Shown here: in pieces, positions 10,840 through 20,566 of the stretch
Layout of the letters: the number at the start of each line of letters is the position of its first letter
Position numbering within the stretch: position 1 is the stretch's first letter
From: Erigeron canadensis
Taxonomy: Eukaryota > Streptophyta > Magnoliopsida > Asterales > Asteraceae
DNA: 64,000 nt
Assembly (NCBI RefSeq): GCF_010389155.1
Contig: NC_057764.1
Span: 3,658,001 to 3,722,000, forward strand
Direction of reading: 5' to 3'
Notes under the pieces: model-generated
Databases searched by the model: none
The model's input: the letters and a program-made list of their open reading frames with translations, nothing else
Told to the model about the DNA's origin: nothing
Program-made: the position numbers and the translations under genes

Positions 10840-12120
10840 TATTATTATTACTACTACTACACATCAATAATAAACACGTCACAACAAATTTAGGAATCAA
10901 AGCCAAGCAGATAACTGTAAACCGTCGAATATCTGCGTTGTTATTTATAGGAAGAATAAGATTGGAAATTGATTTGAAGCTTCCAAGTAAAGATGTATAT
11001 ACCTGAATAATGTGTGTGTGTGTGCACCAACTAGGAGAGGAGGGTGTGGACTGGTCATATTATTATTCTTTCCCTTTTTATAACAAAACCTATATATGTT
11101 AGTTTCTGCATGAACACATCATTGGTCATCAAAGTTTCTATTAATTACTGTAGTTTATGCAGCTATAATTATTACTCATTAAATTTCCATTCATTATACT
11201 TTTACTATAGTTATTATTAGAGTTTAGAATTTTAATTTGGAAAGATGTAATTTCTTTTAGGTTAAGTAGAACCTGAATTTAACCTTTTCAATCTATTTTA
11301 AGAGCTAAATCATAATTATGAGCCCATTTGATATAAACTTTTTTTTTTTTTTTATGTAAACCCAAAAATTAACTGACACAAATATATTTATTTAGATTTA
11401 TTATTTGGGAATAATGTAAATATTATAAAAATTTGACGTTTAAAAAAAACTAATCTGGTTAAAATTACCTTAGCATGTCTGAATCGAAACTAACTTTATA
11501 AAAAAAAAAAGTTAGCTACTAACAAGTAACACCTTAATAATCAAAAATGTTCTTCTATTAACATATTTTACATAATGAATTGAAGTTTATCTAGACAAGA
11601 AGTTGTACTTAATTCATTTATGGACAGGACAATGTCATAATATAGCAATAATATAAGTCTCCTTCGTTCCGTTTTGATACATGCATTTTTTTTCTATTGT
11701 TTTCGTAAATGCTCGGCAAAAGTTTTGGAGCGGCCCTTTCTAGTAATTTAAAGTTTATTTTAACCATTAAAATTAACAATTCAACTTGGTCCAAAACTTA
11801 TATGTATCAAAAACAAAAAATACATATCTTCATTTATGTGAAAAAAAATTGTATAGTGATAATTAAGTGGGGTTAGATGAAGAATTTAAAATAATAATGC
11901 TTTAAAAGTTTTAGTCGAAAGAAGTAACAAAGAGAGAGAGAGAGATAGAGGGCGTGGGAGCGAATAAAACGCGTAAGGGGGTGATTGGTTTGGGCCTTAC
12001 GAGGAAAATTTAAGGAAGTTACATGACCGCGTTTATAAAAATAATAATAATAATCCTGAAAATACATACGACATTGTTTGATGTGTTGAATTTTGGTTAT
12101 TTGAGGGGGTTAAGTTGGAA
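10840..12120 (-). promoter_or_regulatory. CBP60 upstream region
   Basis: Non-coding DNA upstream of the CBP60 start. It includes the possible TATA box at 11072-11084 and a GT run at about 11011-11023. It is colinear with 2205-3250, and several blocks remain recognisable between the two copies, for example ACAAGAAGT...AATTCATTTATGG and AAACGCGTAA...GTGATTGGTT. In the decayed copy the TATA-like motif is lost (TATTATTCTTTACAAA). Confidence 0.6.
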
Positions 12121-12351
12121 TTGGAAGCAGACAAGAAAGGCGGATTTATAATTACAGCGTTTCAAATAAAAAATGGAATCTTTGTAGTAGGGTCTTACAT
12201 TTAAGGGGTTTGTTTGGACTTTGATGGCTGGTTATTTGGTTGGCTATATAACGATTTCTTCTTTAAATTGTTTGGTCCCACATATGTATTACATAATTTA
12301 TATCTATCCTTAAAAATAAAATAAAATAAAATAAAATAAAAATCATCTATA

Positions 12352-12811
12352 TCTATACTATCTTATAAAGCATTTTGCCCTTTTTAAAATCTTAAAAGAT
12401 GATTTGAGCTACCTAAATTACCCTCTTTTTTTATTCACTAATTTAAACATCTGTACTTAATATACCTATAATACCCTTAAATCTTAACTACTCATTTTTT
12501 TTTCTCTCCTCAAATCTCAACCACTCATTTTTTTCTCTCTCATCCATAAATCATTTTAATTCTCTAATTTATTCAAAAAAAATTATCTCAAAAACCATAT
12601 ATCGATAAATTATAAAAATTGTATGGGTGTTCTTAAAATTTCATGTTCTTTCATTAGAGATGTCATTCGGTAAACTTTCGACGAATCTTTAAATCCGGAT
12701 ACGGAGCCCGTACGGCTAAGGCATTTGGTTATCACACTCTATGACTTATCACATCCTATGACCTATCACCCCCACCATCTCACCGTCGTATTGCACATAT
12801 ACTATTGCTCG
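12352..12811 (+). mobile_element. Non-autonomous Helitron, about 460 bp, CTCG 3' end
   Basis: It begins TCTATACTATCTTATAAAGC after a host A and ends GCTCG followed by T, after a GC-rich segment (CACCGTCGTATTGCACATA) in the place of the usual terminal hairpin. It has no TIRs and no target duplication. The body is homologous along its length to the reverse complement of 60387-60854, with shared TTTAAAATCC/AATCCGGA and CATACAATTTTTATAATTTA-type blocks. Helitrons replicate by rolling circle and insert between A and T. No coding capacity. Confidence 0.75.
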
Positions 12812-13047
12812 TACTACAAAAGATAGCTCACATATTAATAATTACATAAAAAAAAAGGAGAATGATAAATAGATCTTTTACACTATCAGTCCTTTATCAT
12901 TTGAAATATTTTCATTAACTGTTTACATCAATTACTTTTAGATTAATTTCTCAACATCACTCGATGTCGTCTCTACCATCAACTGTCGTTCCTCACCACC
13001 ACGTCGCCACCACGGATGCCGCCGCATTTCGTGATACCATACTAGTA
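12812..13047 (+). mobile_element. Second Helitron abutting the first head-to-tail
   Basis: It starts immediately after the CTCG end of the previous copy with TACTACAAAAGATAGCTC, a decayed 5' end, and finishes GCCGCCGCATTTCGTG...CATACTAG|T. The 3' half (ACACTATCAGTCCTTTATCA, TTTACATCAATTA) matches the family seen at 17724-18002 and 33021-33292. After its CTAG comes TACTATCTTACAAAAATAATAGC, again a Helitron-like 5' start, so a third, truncated copy may follow. Confidence 0.65.
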
Positions 13048-14065
13048 CTATCTTACAAAAATAATAGCTCCCATGTTAAAAATTACATTCAGAAAAATGT
13101 TTAAAATACCACTAATGATGTACGAGCTCGATTTGCATCACATATAGTTTAGGTGTTTATATTACCTAAACGTTCATCATATAATTCCATCTTAACGTTT
13201 GGGCCCTTAAACGTGCAAGTGTCATGACAACTTAATAAGTCTAGTGAACTAGATGAACAAGTCATACATTCATGCACATTCCAAATATCATCGACATATA
13301 TTTACATTTTAAACAATCTCACAACATTACATAACATTTCATAGCATATCTTAACATCTCATCTCAAAACATATCATATATCTCATATCATTGAGGTAGC
13401 ATTTCAAGCTTAAATAGTCTTCTACATAGTCCATATCACCTCCCGTATAATCCCGAATACCCATAAGTAAATAAGATATCATTTGGGGAAGTTATTATAT
13501 GAGAACTATGTTTTTGTTGAACCCTCAGCGTGTCAAAGTTGTGTATCTTACCTCGAAGAAACGCACACAAATGATAACTATAGCTACCGTGCAAAGCAAG
13601 TATTCCCGACTACATATAATCGTTAAATGATCATTAATACAATAAATAAATGCCCACTTACTTATGATCATAACCCAAGCTTAAATACTTAAGAACTTGA
13701 CCCGTGTCAATGTTTGATTCAACGAAAATTCAACCATTAGGTTAGTGTTCCCAAAACTCGACAAAACTTGACCTTCGCTCATTTTCGATCTTTAAGAAAC
13801 TTTTAATATTGATTCATCTTTAAAGGGAAGTACCATTGGAAAATAAACTCTCCCACGATTTTGTGGATAACTTACTTGTCAAAAACGGAGTTACAATCTG
13901 AAAGTTATGCTCATTTCAAAATTGATACTTTTTTTAGACTAGACAGTGATCTCGACAAGGGTAATTTTGATCTCCCCGAGATCATTCAGCCCTATATCCT
14001 TATTGACTTTTAATCTCGACGAGAGTCCCTTTCCCCTCGCGAATATATGTTTATTTAAAGTTTTG
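13048..14065. other. Degenerate LTR-retrotransposon-like DNA
   Basis: No ORF. After a Helitron-like 5' fragment (to about 13100), the sequence has the look of an old Ty3-type LTR or leader, for example CTTACCTCGAAGAAACGCAC and ACGGAGTTACAATCTGAAAG. It cannot be delimited by eye. Confidence 0.35.
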
Positions 14066-14480
14066 GATTAATTTAAAATTTTAAATCACGACAAAATCAG
14101 AGCTTTTAAGCATAGAGGATGATGGCAAATAGCCTTGTGATTTTAGATCGTAAACTCAATTTTTGAAGTATTCATGTTATTAACTTATTACAAGTAATAT
14201 AAGTAATAGGAGTTGAAGAATTGAGAAAGAAAAAAAAAAGATAATTTTATAAATGAGAAAACGATTAATCAAATAAGGTTATATTGTGTTTTGTGTCTAT
14301 AAGATAAGCGGTTAGAGTTTAATTTTAAGTCTAATAAGGAAATTGAATATATATAGAATTAAAAAAACTAATTTAATAAAATAAATAAATTAAAAGGACA
14401 TGTATCGATCAAAAATTACGTCACATGTCGTTTCAAGAACATCTCAATCCTGTTTTAATTTATTGGTAGATATGGCTTTT
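14066..14480 (+). repeat. Dispersed repeat, copy 1 (LTR-like), paired with 56086-56460
   Basis: It shares a colinear series of blocks with 56086-56460 in the same orientation: AAATAGCCTTGTGATTT, AGAGTTGAAGAATTGAGAAAG-type, AATGAGAAAAC, TAATAAGGAAATTGAAT, ATTACGTCACATGT and ATCTCAATCCTGTTTTA. Both copies are diverged and non-coding. They are probably old LTR fragments of one family. Confidence 0.7.
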
Positions 14481-15221
14481 AAATATTTATCCTCACCTTC
14501 CAAGGAACATCTTGACCACATACGCTTATATGTACACGAAAAATATCATAACAAACTATTGTTGTGTTATATGCAAGTAACCTGCTAGAGTTATATAAAA
14601 GCTTATTATTAAACAAAATTCCATCATAAAACAATGAATATATGATGCTAAATTATATGGATTGAAAAATAGCCGAGTTAACAATTTTACAAACTTTCGT
14701 ATGTATGTTATCGAGTACTCCCTTTCTTTTCAATTGGATACAATTACAACAGTAATATGGGTTTATGCATGATAAAATATTACCATGTTCGTATTTATTA
14801 TTTGCAAACGCCTGTAGTATTTAATGATTTGCGAACCCACGGTATAAATGATTTGCGAACACCTAAAAATTCTGCATGGGTACAAAATTTACAGGTGATT
14901 GTCATAAATTTATATGACTTGATATCCGTATTATTCGTTTTGATTAATTTATCACACTATATAAATGAAATAACAGATTATACAAGTAGATAGTGCATAA
15001 ATATGGTAGCTCTATTCAATTAGATGATACTAAAATCATCTCCTTCAATTTATGGCTGGGCAAAAAGTTTTTTTAAAAGAGTTTAGATATTAACTTCATC
15101 AATTCAATATTCATTCTCATCAATTTTGAAGTAATTTCGGTTTGATACCAACTTGTTTGATGCCCTTAATAAGCATTTGTTAAATCTTGTCGCTTTTTAA
15201 TTGTTAAGGTAAAAATAGGAA
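14481..15221. other. AT-rich spacer
   Basis: No credible gene or delimited element is visible. CTCCCTTTCTTTTC near 14718 resembles one end of a Stowaway element, but no partner end was found. Confidence 0.45.
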
Positions 15222-15318
15222 TTTTATTGTGCTTATAAGGCCTCTCCTTATAACACCATCTTCTTCCCTACTTCTTACCCACTTCTTACCTACTTCTTAC
15301 CTCTTCACCCTTTTACTC

Positions 15319-15558
15319 TCATCCTGCAAAAGATAAGAGTATGTCTGTTCGTGTTTCAACACCTTGCGGCCTGGTGCTTCTATTTCCTGAACGGTCTGGT
15401 CGCATTGTTGTCTCTTCTTCCTTTAGGTAACCCAGGACCCCAGAAAGTTCAGTTTGAAGGAGGGTGTCCTCTTTGACATCCGCCACGATTCGTGTTTTCA
15501 TCTCATCTTCGGTGAGACGAGGTCGGTGAGGATTTGTCTTTGATGATGATGAAGCCAT
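15319..15558 (-). CDS. Small hypothetical protein, 79 aa, left member of a divergent pair
   Basis: A 79-aa ORF starting MASSSSKTNPHRPRLTEDEM and containing TRIVADVKEDTLLQTELSGV. I do not recognise the family. Its first 45 residues resemble those of the 110-aa ORF transcribed away from it (both start MASSS, then P.(L/M)T.D, then an I.AD(V/I) block and a Leu/Glu-rich helix), so the two look like old paralogues. It has its own promoter signals: TATAAATAG on the minus strand at about 15650-15658, roughly 90 bp upstream of the ATG. Composition is hydrophilic, with no signal peptide or membrane segment. It may be truncated at the C-terminus compared with its partner. Whether it is expressed is unknown. 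Confidence 0.5.
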   Translation of the reverse strand: MASSSSKTNPHRPRLTEDEMKTRIVADVKEDTLLQTELSGVLGYLKEEETTMRPDRSGNRSTRPQGVETRTDILLSFAG

Positions 15559-15882
15559 TTGGAATGGTGAGTGAGTTAAGCAGACGAAACAAGTTTGTAG
15601 AATATTTTGAGTGGAATGGTGATGAAACTAGTTAAGGCTCTGGGTAGCTATTTATAGATTGAAAATGTAAGTAGCAGTTAAGGACTGTAAATGTAAATAT
15701 TTTGAAATTGTTGGCCGTTTAAGGGACTGTAATTGTAAATATTTTGAAGTGAACGTTGGAGGGACTGTAATTGTAAATATTTCAATTTTTGAACGTTGGA
15801 TGAGCGTCTTTGACTTCAGGCTATAAGTATTGCCTCTTTACCGGATCTTTCATTTCAAAACTCAAAATTCTATACATCTGCA
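15559..15882. promoter_or_regulatory. Bidirectional promoter with three copies of a 25-bp repeat
   Basis: The 324 bp between the two divergent ORFs hold GGACTGTAA(A/T)TGTAAATATT at 15682-15706, 15724-15748 and 15762-15786, spaced 38-42 bp. AACGTTGGA follows copies 2 and 3, and TATA-like motifs face each ORF. The repeats lie centrally and could be binding sites for one factor. Confidence 0.55.
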
Positions 15883-16215
15883 ATGGCTTCTTCATCAAAT
15901 GCCCTTAACCTAAAACCACCAATGACTATCGATCAAGTTGATGACAGTATAATGGCTGATATCCTGGACCACCAAAAGTTAAAAGAAGACCTTGTTGAAA
16001 TTGGTGAAAAACTTCAAGCGAAAAAGAAATGGTGTGAAGAACAAATATATTATACACAGACGGGCCATTGTACTGAGTTTAAGTGTCAATACTTTACTTA
16101 TTTGCAGGAGAAGTTTGACAAGTGTAAAGAAGCTGTGGTAGAAATTGCTTGTGCGATCATGATCTTGAATGAGTTCATCAGCTTTGACAAAGCAGTTTAT
16201 GTCCAGAAGAAATAA
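15883..16215 (+). CDS. Small hypothetical protein, 110 aa, right member of a divergent pair
   Basis: A 110-aa ORF starting MASSSNALNLKPPMTIDQVD and followed by DSIMADILDHQKLKEDLVE. It has a charged helical N-terminal half, a Cys/Lys-rich middle (KKWCEEQIYYTQTGHCTEFK) and a helix near the C-terminus (EAVVEIACAIMILNEFI). It has TATA-like CTATAAGTAT about 60 bp upstream and AATAAA at about 16239, so it looks like a complete small transcription unit. The N-terminus resembles the diverging 79-aa ORF. No known domain is recognised. The compact intergenic region suggests shared regulation. It could be a captured host gene or an accessory gene of the surrounding element. Confidence 0.55.
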   Translation: MASSSNALNLKPPMTIDQVDDSIMADILDHQKLKEDLVEIGEKLQAKKKWCEEQIYYTQTGHCTEFKCQYFTYLQEKFDKCKEAVVEIACAIMILNEFISFDKAVYVQKK

Positions 16216-16827
16216 GTAGGCTATTTTAAAATTATGAATAAACTTATGTTCTTAAAGTAGACTTATTTTATTAAAAAACTTAAAAACATTACAATGAAAG
16301 TAGAAACAAAACACATAATTCAAACTAAAGCACACTTAAAGATAAAATGGTTTGGAAATGATTTGAAGTTGTTATTTGAAATGGTGGTATGGAAGGTGTA
16401 TAAATAGAAAAAGAAAAAAAATTAAAAAAAAGGGCATGTAGCCGTTACATTTTAAAAAAAAAGGTTTTGAATTTTTTTTTATTTGGTTCCAACGGCACAA
16501 AATGGCCCACCACCACTCCACAAACGCGCGTTCGAAAGAAGGAGAAAGGGAGATGACGCCGACGAAGACGTGACTGTGCTTATAGCGTCCTCGCCGGGCC
16601 ACGCGTCGGACGCCGGCTATAAGCACCGGCCTAATAAGCTAATAAGAAAAGGATGGCTCGTTATTGATATGATTCCATGCCCAACATAAAAGAAATACTA
16701 AAACATGAAACCCCATAAATCCATAATTAAAAGGATATGAATAGTTGAATCACCTGCATTCGCTACTCTTATGATTATTATTATTATTATTATCTATATT
16801 ATGGAACGCACATTGTGAGGATTTTAA

Positions 16828-17058
16828 AACCCAGTGGCTAGGGGTGTTTCATTAAACTTGCAATGTAGGGTTCCAGGGGAGTTTACTCCAAGGTCTCGAG
16901 TTCAAGCCTTGGTAGGTTCTTCTCGATGGTATTTTCCAATTAAGGAGGTGGTATGATGAGAAATAGTATTTAAGATCCGCTTAGTGCGGGACTCTTTCGT
17001 TGTGCGATTAGCACACATCATACACGTCTGAGGTAAAATTCACTTGTAAAAAAAAAGT
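16828..17058 (+). mobile_element. SINE, tRNA-derived
   Basis: It has a box-A-like segment (CCAGTGGCTAGGGGTG) and a box-B-like segment (GAGTTCAAGCC) about 60 bp later, a body with GTGCGGGACTC and GTGCGATTAGCACAC, and ends in a short A run (17048-17056). This is the layout of an RNA polymerase III retroposon, inserted on the + strand. No clear target duplication was found. Confidence 0.6.
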
Positions 17059-17723
17059 GTAATAAGTTACGAGTATATGCATCTTTTGTGTTTAAAATAG
17101 TTATACGCATCTTTTGTGTTTAAAAAAGTTATGAGTTTATCGAATGCATTATCATATGTGATTGTGAAGAGAGAGAAAATATGTGTCATGAAAAGAGAAA
17201 GCAGACAAGATGAAGTGATGTTGACATTGAGATAAAAAAAAAAAAAACCTAAATAATAACACAACATTATAATTTCAAAGCAACCAACCATAAATTAAAC
17301 TATGATGACCTTAATAAGTATACTATGTAAAATCCATTTTTTTTATTATAAAAGTAAGAAAATTTTAAAGTAGCCAATACTTGCTTTATGAATTAATGGC
17401 TCAATGCTAACATAAATGACCCTGCACAAAGGTATCCTGTTAATGAACGACGTCAACAAGAATGGTCATCGGTGTAATTGGGCACAAGGTCGCGCAAGGC
17501 AAAGACCGTTTTAGGGTCTCTAATGTTGTCAAAGAAAAAGACAATCGATGTTTTAGTTTGTTTGAGACAACCTAACCAACAAGTTGTATTAAAAGTCCAT
17601 TAGATCCTATTTCTATTTTTGTGTTAAACTTGGATAATACATTATGTAAAGTATCATTACAAGTAGTAATTATTCAAAAATTATATAACTATATTCCGAC
17701 ACACACACACACATATATATATA
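17059..17723. other. AT-rich spacer with a CA/TA microsatellite at its right end
   Basis: No gene. It ends in (AC)n(AT)n at about 17700-17722, directly next to a Helitron terminus. Confidence 0.45.
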
Positions 17724-18002
17724 CTAGCACGTTACTCGCGCAATGCGGCGGTGGTCGTGACAATGCCGTTGTAGTGGGGGGCCGAGTGTTGATAGTGGAG
17801 ACGGCGTCGAGTGGTGTGGATAATTGATGGAAATGGTTAATGAAAATATATTAAAGAATAAAGGATTGGTAGTGTAAATTAATCATTAATGTTATGGGGT
17901 AGTGTATGTTGAAATATTTTAAGGGGTACTAAGTGAAAATATTACATATTTTCAACACTTCCATAAATAAAAGGGGCTATTTCTTTTATAATATAGTATA
18001 GA
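17724..18002 (-). mobile_element. Non-autonomous Helitron, 279 bp, CTAG 3' end
   Basis: On the minus strand it starts TCTATACTATATTATAAAAG after a host A and ends CCGCCGCATTGCGCGAGTAACGTGCTAG followed by T, described here by its end motifs. The GC-rich subterminal segment is the expected terminator hairpin region. The body matches 33021-33292 closely (TAAGTGAAAATATTACA, TTTTAAGGGGTA). No ORF. Confidence 0.8.
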
Positions 18003-18165
18003 TATAGATATATGGTAAGGTTCGTATGAAAACTATCCACCTATGAACATAAATAATTTCAAGTATAATTTGATCTGTTCATATATAAACAAATCTGTTT
18101 ACATATGAATATCAAGTTATAATTTAAAGGTTTTCAGAATTCTTACAATTTAAATAGTTCTCACA

Positions 18166-18170
<5 letters not shown>

Positions 18171-18201
<31 letters not shown>
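18171..18201. repeat. (AT)n microsatellite
   Basis: About 15 consecutive AT units. Confidence 0.95.
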
Positions 18202-18205
<4 letters not shown>

Positions 18206-18849
18206 ATTTTAATAAAGTGATAGATATGTTATTTTTTATTAAACCGTGAGTCGAGTAACGATACCAAAGAACACTTTACCTAATGGACAAACATTTTAGC
18301 AAAAATACCTCATAGATGGTGGATATCACCAACTGACCAAGGATGTATATTGTTATCATTTTAAGAAAATTAATTATGTTCAAATTTTTAAAAACATATA
18401 ATTACGTTTATTAGTTACATTTAAATTTAATATGTACTTTTAGGGATAAAAGAAAAGTAGTGATAAATTTAAAACACCAAACCTAATAACTATCCACAAT
18501 AAAAATACATTATTCCTTATAAAAGAAATTTACTCAATTTATCATTTATTTCCGCTGAAACATCACTCATCACATCACATTTATAAGATTAATTCTCTCC
18601 TATGAACAATTTTTTCGTAAAATCTCGTCTAATCTAATCTTCTAATAACTAATAATAAGTTAAGTTTCTAGTACAATACGGAACAAAAAGGACAATATAT
18701 AGGATGGGACCTATAAAGCATTTTGGATTTCTAAATTCGCAATGTCTTAAAATTCAGACTTTCCATATTATCACTTTTACATATTTATAACATATATCAT
18801 TTATTTTTTAATATACTTATACTATCACACTTTATCTATAATCTATCTA
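18202..18849. other. AT-rich spacer
   Basis: No gene and no delimited repeat seen. Confidence 0.45.
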
Positions 18850-19124
18850 TCTATACCCGTTATAAAGAGAATAACATTAAGACATTAAGCATATTTTTTT
18901 TCCCAAAATACCCTCACCTTATTCCTGAAGTTTCAAAATTACCCTTCCACACAAACAAAAAACAAACACATCCTAAAAAAATATATATTGACAAACAAAA
19001 ACACACACATCCTAAAAAACACATAACCGAGCCGTCGCCGCCGTAATTGGTCATATCCACGAACCACCACATTTAACAACTGCTTTTTAACAGGTTCCGC
19101 TGTAACGCGCGGGCACCAGGCTAG
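18850..19124 (+). mobile_element. Non-autonomous Helitron, 275 bp
   Basis: It starts TCTATACCCGTTATAAAGAG after a host A and ends GTAACGCGCGGGCACCAGGCTAG followed by T, described by its end motifs. GCCGTCGCCGCCG precedes the terminal segment. It has no inverted repeats and no coding capacity. Confidence 0.75.
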
Positions 19125-19709
19125 TTACGTTACAATCACTTTTACGACCCGTATTTCATAACCAAGTTATATCTACTTCAAATCATATTTAATGAACAAT
19201 GATTTATTTTGTTAAAATAAGCAAAGATTGGATTAATATATTAACACTTCTTGCAAGGTAAGATGTGATTTTCTACTTTAGGTGAAATCGGAAACAAATC
19301 TCTATATCTCAAGTACGATTCAAAATGTCTACATCTCACCCTTTCAATACAATGTCTAAAAGACAAACGATACCGAGTGTTACCTACTTATATTTAGCTT
19401 TTCCTTAAGCATTTGGTACAAATCTTAGAAACATAGGTTTATTGGGCCTGGTTTGTTGAGTTGTATTTTGAAATATGGATTTAATCTACCGACTACTATA
19501 CATACGTGCTGCAGAAGTCCATTTAGCAATTCGATTCTCAATTTTTATTTTTATTTTAGGTATGTTCAAATCAAATATATATTTAGTTTATTATTCTTAT
19601 GAACAATGTTTCTATATTCTATATCTACGTAAATCGAATTATATGAACAGTAATTTATCTTTTATGAAGCATTTGGTGCAAATCTTTAAAGTTGATTTGG
19701 TAGTTTGAT
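19125..19709. other. AT-rich spacer upstream of the LINE fragment
   Basis: No credible gene. The 77-codon frame at 19475-19708 has low-complexity, Phe/Tyr/Ile-rich composition typical of AT-rich non-coding DNA. Confidence 0.5.
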
Positions 19710-20558
19710 GAATGGGCAACTCTGTGAGATTTTGGATTGATACTTGGGCTGTAAAAAAACCGTTCAAGGAACTCTTCCCTGATCTATACTTCCTTGAAAC
19801 CTGTAAGTCCATTCTTGTTAGTGATTGTTTTTATGTGCAGGACAGTTTAGTTAGCTGGAATTGGCGATGGAAACGACCATTCGTTTCTATTGAAGAGCAA
19901 CGCCAATACAACGAATGCATTTCGTCCTTGTCAGAGTTTAGGCCATCATTGAATGAAGATCGATGGTTGTGGACAAAGAATGAGACAAAAGGTTTTTCAG
20001 TAAGATCAATTGAAGACTGTGTTACAAAATTTGGTAAATGAGGATTGACAATTCACATTTAAATGGAACAACTGGATCCCAATTAAACAAATATCTTTGG
20101 ATGGAGAGCAGTGAAAGAAAGGGTTCCTACAAGAAAGGTGCTAGCGAGAAGAGGTGTTCATCTCCAATCAACATACTGCCCTTTATGCCACATCTATGAA
20201 GAAGATATGAATCATCTACTCACTGGCTGTGAAGTTGCACATCAGATTTGGTCCAAAGTTGCTTCTTGGTGTAATTTACAGCCCATATTTGCATTTGATG
20301 TAACAAGCCAATTGTCGAGAAGCTTAAAAAAGGTGATCTAACATCTATGCTATTGTCCTAAAAGGGTCTCTACAGTGAAGATATTTCAAAACATTCAATC
20401 ATCATCTTACTTATGGATAAAAAATCGCTTTACATATAGAAATATTTCATGGAATGATTGGTGTAATTTTACGTTTTAATTTTTTCTTGTATTATGCTAG
20501 TTTCTAGCTAGTTGTTTTTGTCAATATGAAATCCAAAGTTGCAGTTGAAAAAAAAAAA
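19710..20558 (+). mobile_element. 5'-truncated LINE (L1-type) fragment with reverse-transcriptase zinc-binding domain, broken
   Basis: The 3' end of a non-LTR retrotransposon. The first frame begins NGNSVRFWIDTW, the segment that follows the RT domain in plant LINEs, and runs to DRWLWTKNETKGFSVRSI. A stop at 20039 and frame changes follow. A second frame (20111-20341) then carries the zinc-binding motif: VPTRKVLARRGV, STYCPLCHIYEEDMNHLLTGC and a C..C...H...C pattern. The element ends in TTGTCAATATGAAATCC and an A run (20548-20558). AGTTTGAT occurs on both sides (19702-19709 and 20559-20566) and may be the target duplication. Endonuclease and RT domains are missing, as in typical truncated insertions. 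Confidence 0.85.
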
Positions 20559-20566
20559 AGTTTGAT

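Larger units (their letters stand above)
15222..16640. mobile_element. Possible Harbinger-like element carrying two small ORFs, with hairpin ends containing GTGCTTATA
   Basis: The left end has GTGCTTATAAGG folding on CCTTATAACAC (about 15229-15257). The right end has GTGCTTATAGCGTCC folding on GGACGCCGGCTATAAGCAC (about 16577-16625). The two ends are therefore related in inverted orientation. Between them lie the divergent ORFs at 15319-15558 and 15883-16215, plus a region (16380-16480) with a minus-strand TATA (CTATTTATACACC), CCGTTA and A-rich tract. This resembles the region just upstream of the Harbinger ORF at 58.2-58.35 kb. I did not find a clean target duplication, so the boundaries and superfamily are inferred. 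Confidence 0.4.

Noticed and set aside
11650..11820. Possible Stowaway-like MITE (CTCCTTCGTTCCGTTTTGATAC ... GTATCAAAAAC)
   Set aside because: The two ends match only over a short stretch and no TA-flanked boundary could be set.
16840..16915. Possible tRNA gene (box A and box B motifs)
   Set aside because: No cloverleaf closes, and the A tail and body show a SINE; the same applies to 25916-25965, 31880-31925 and 55540-55600.
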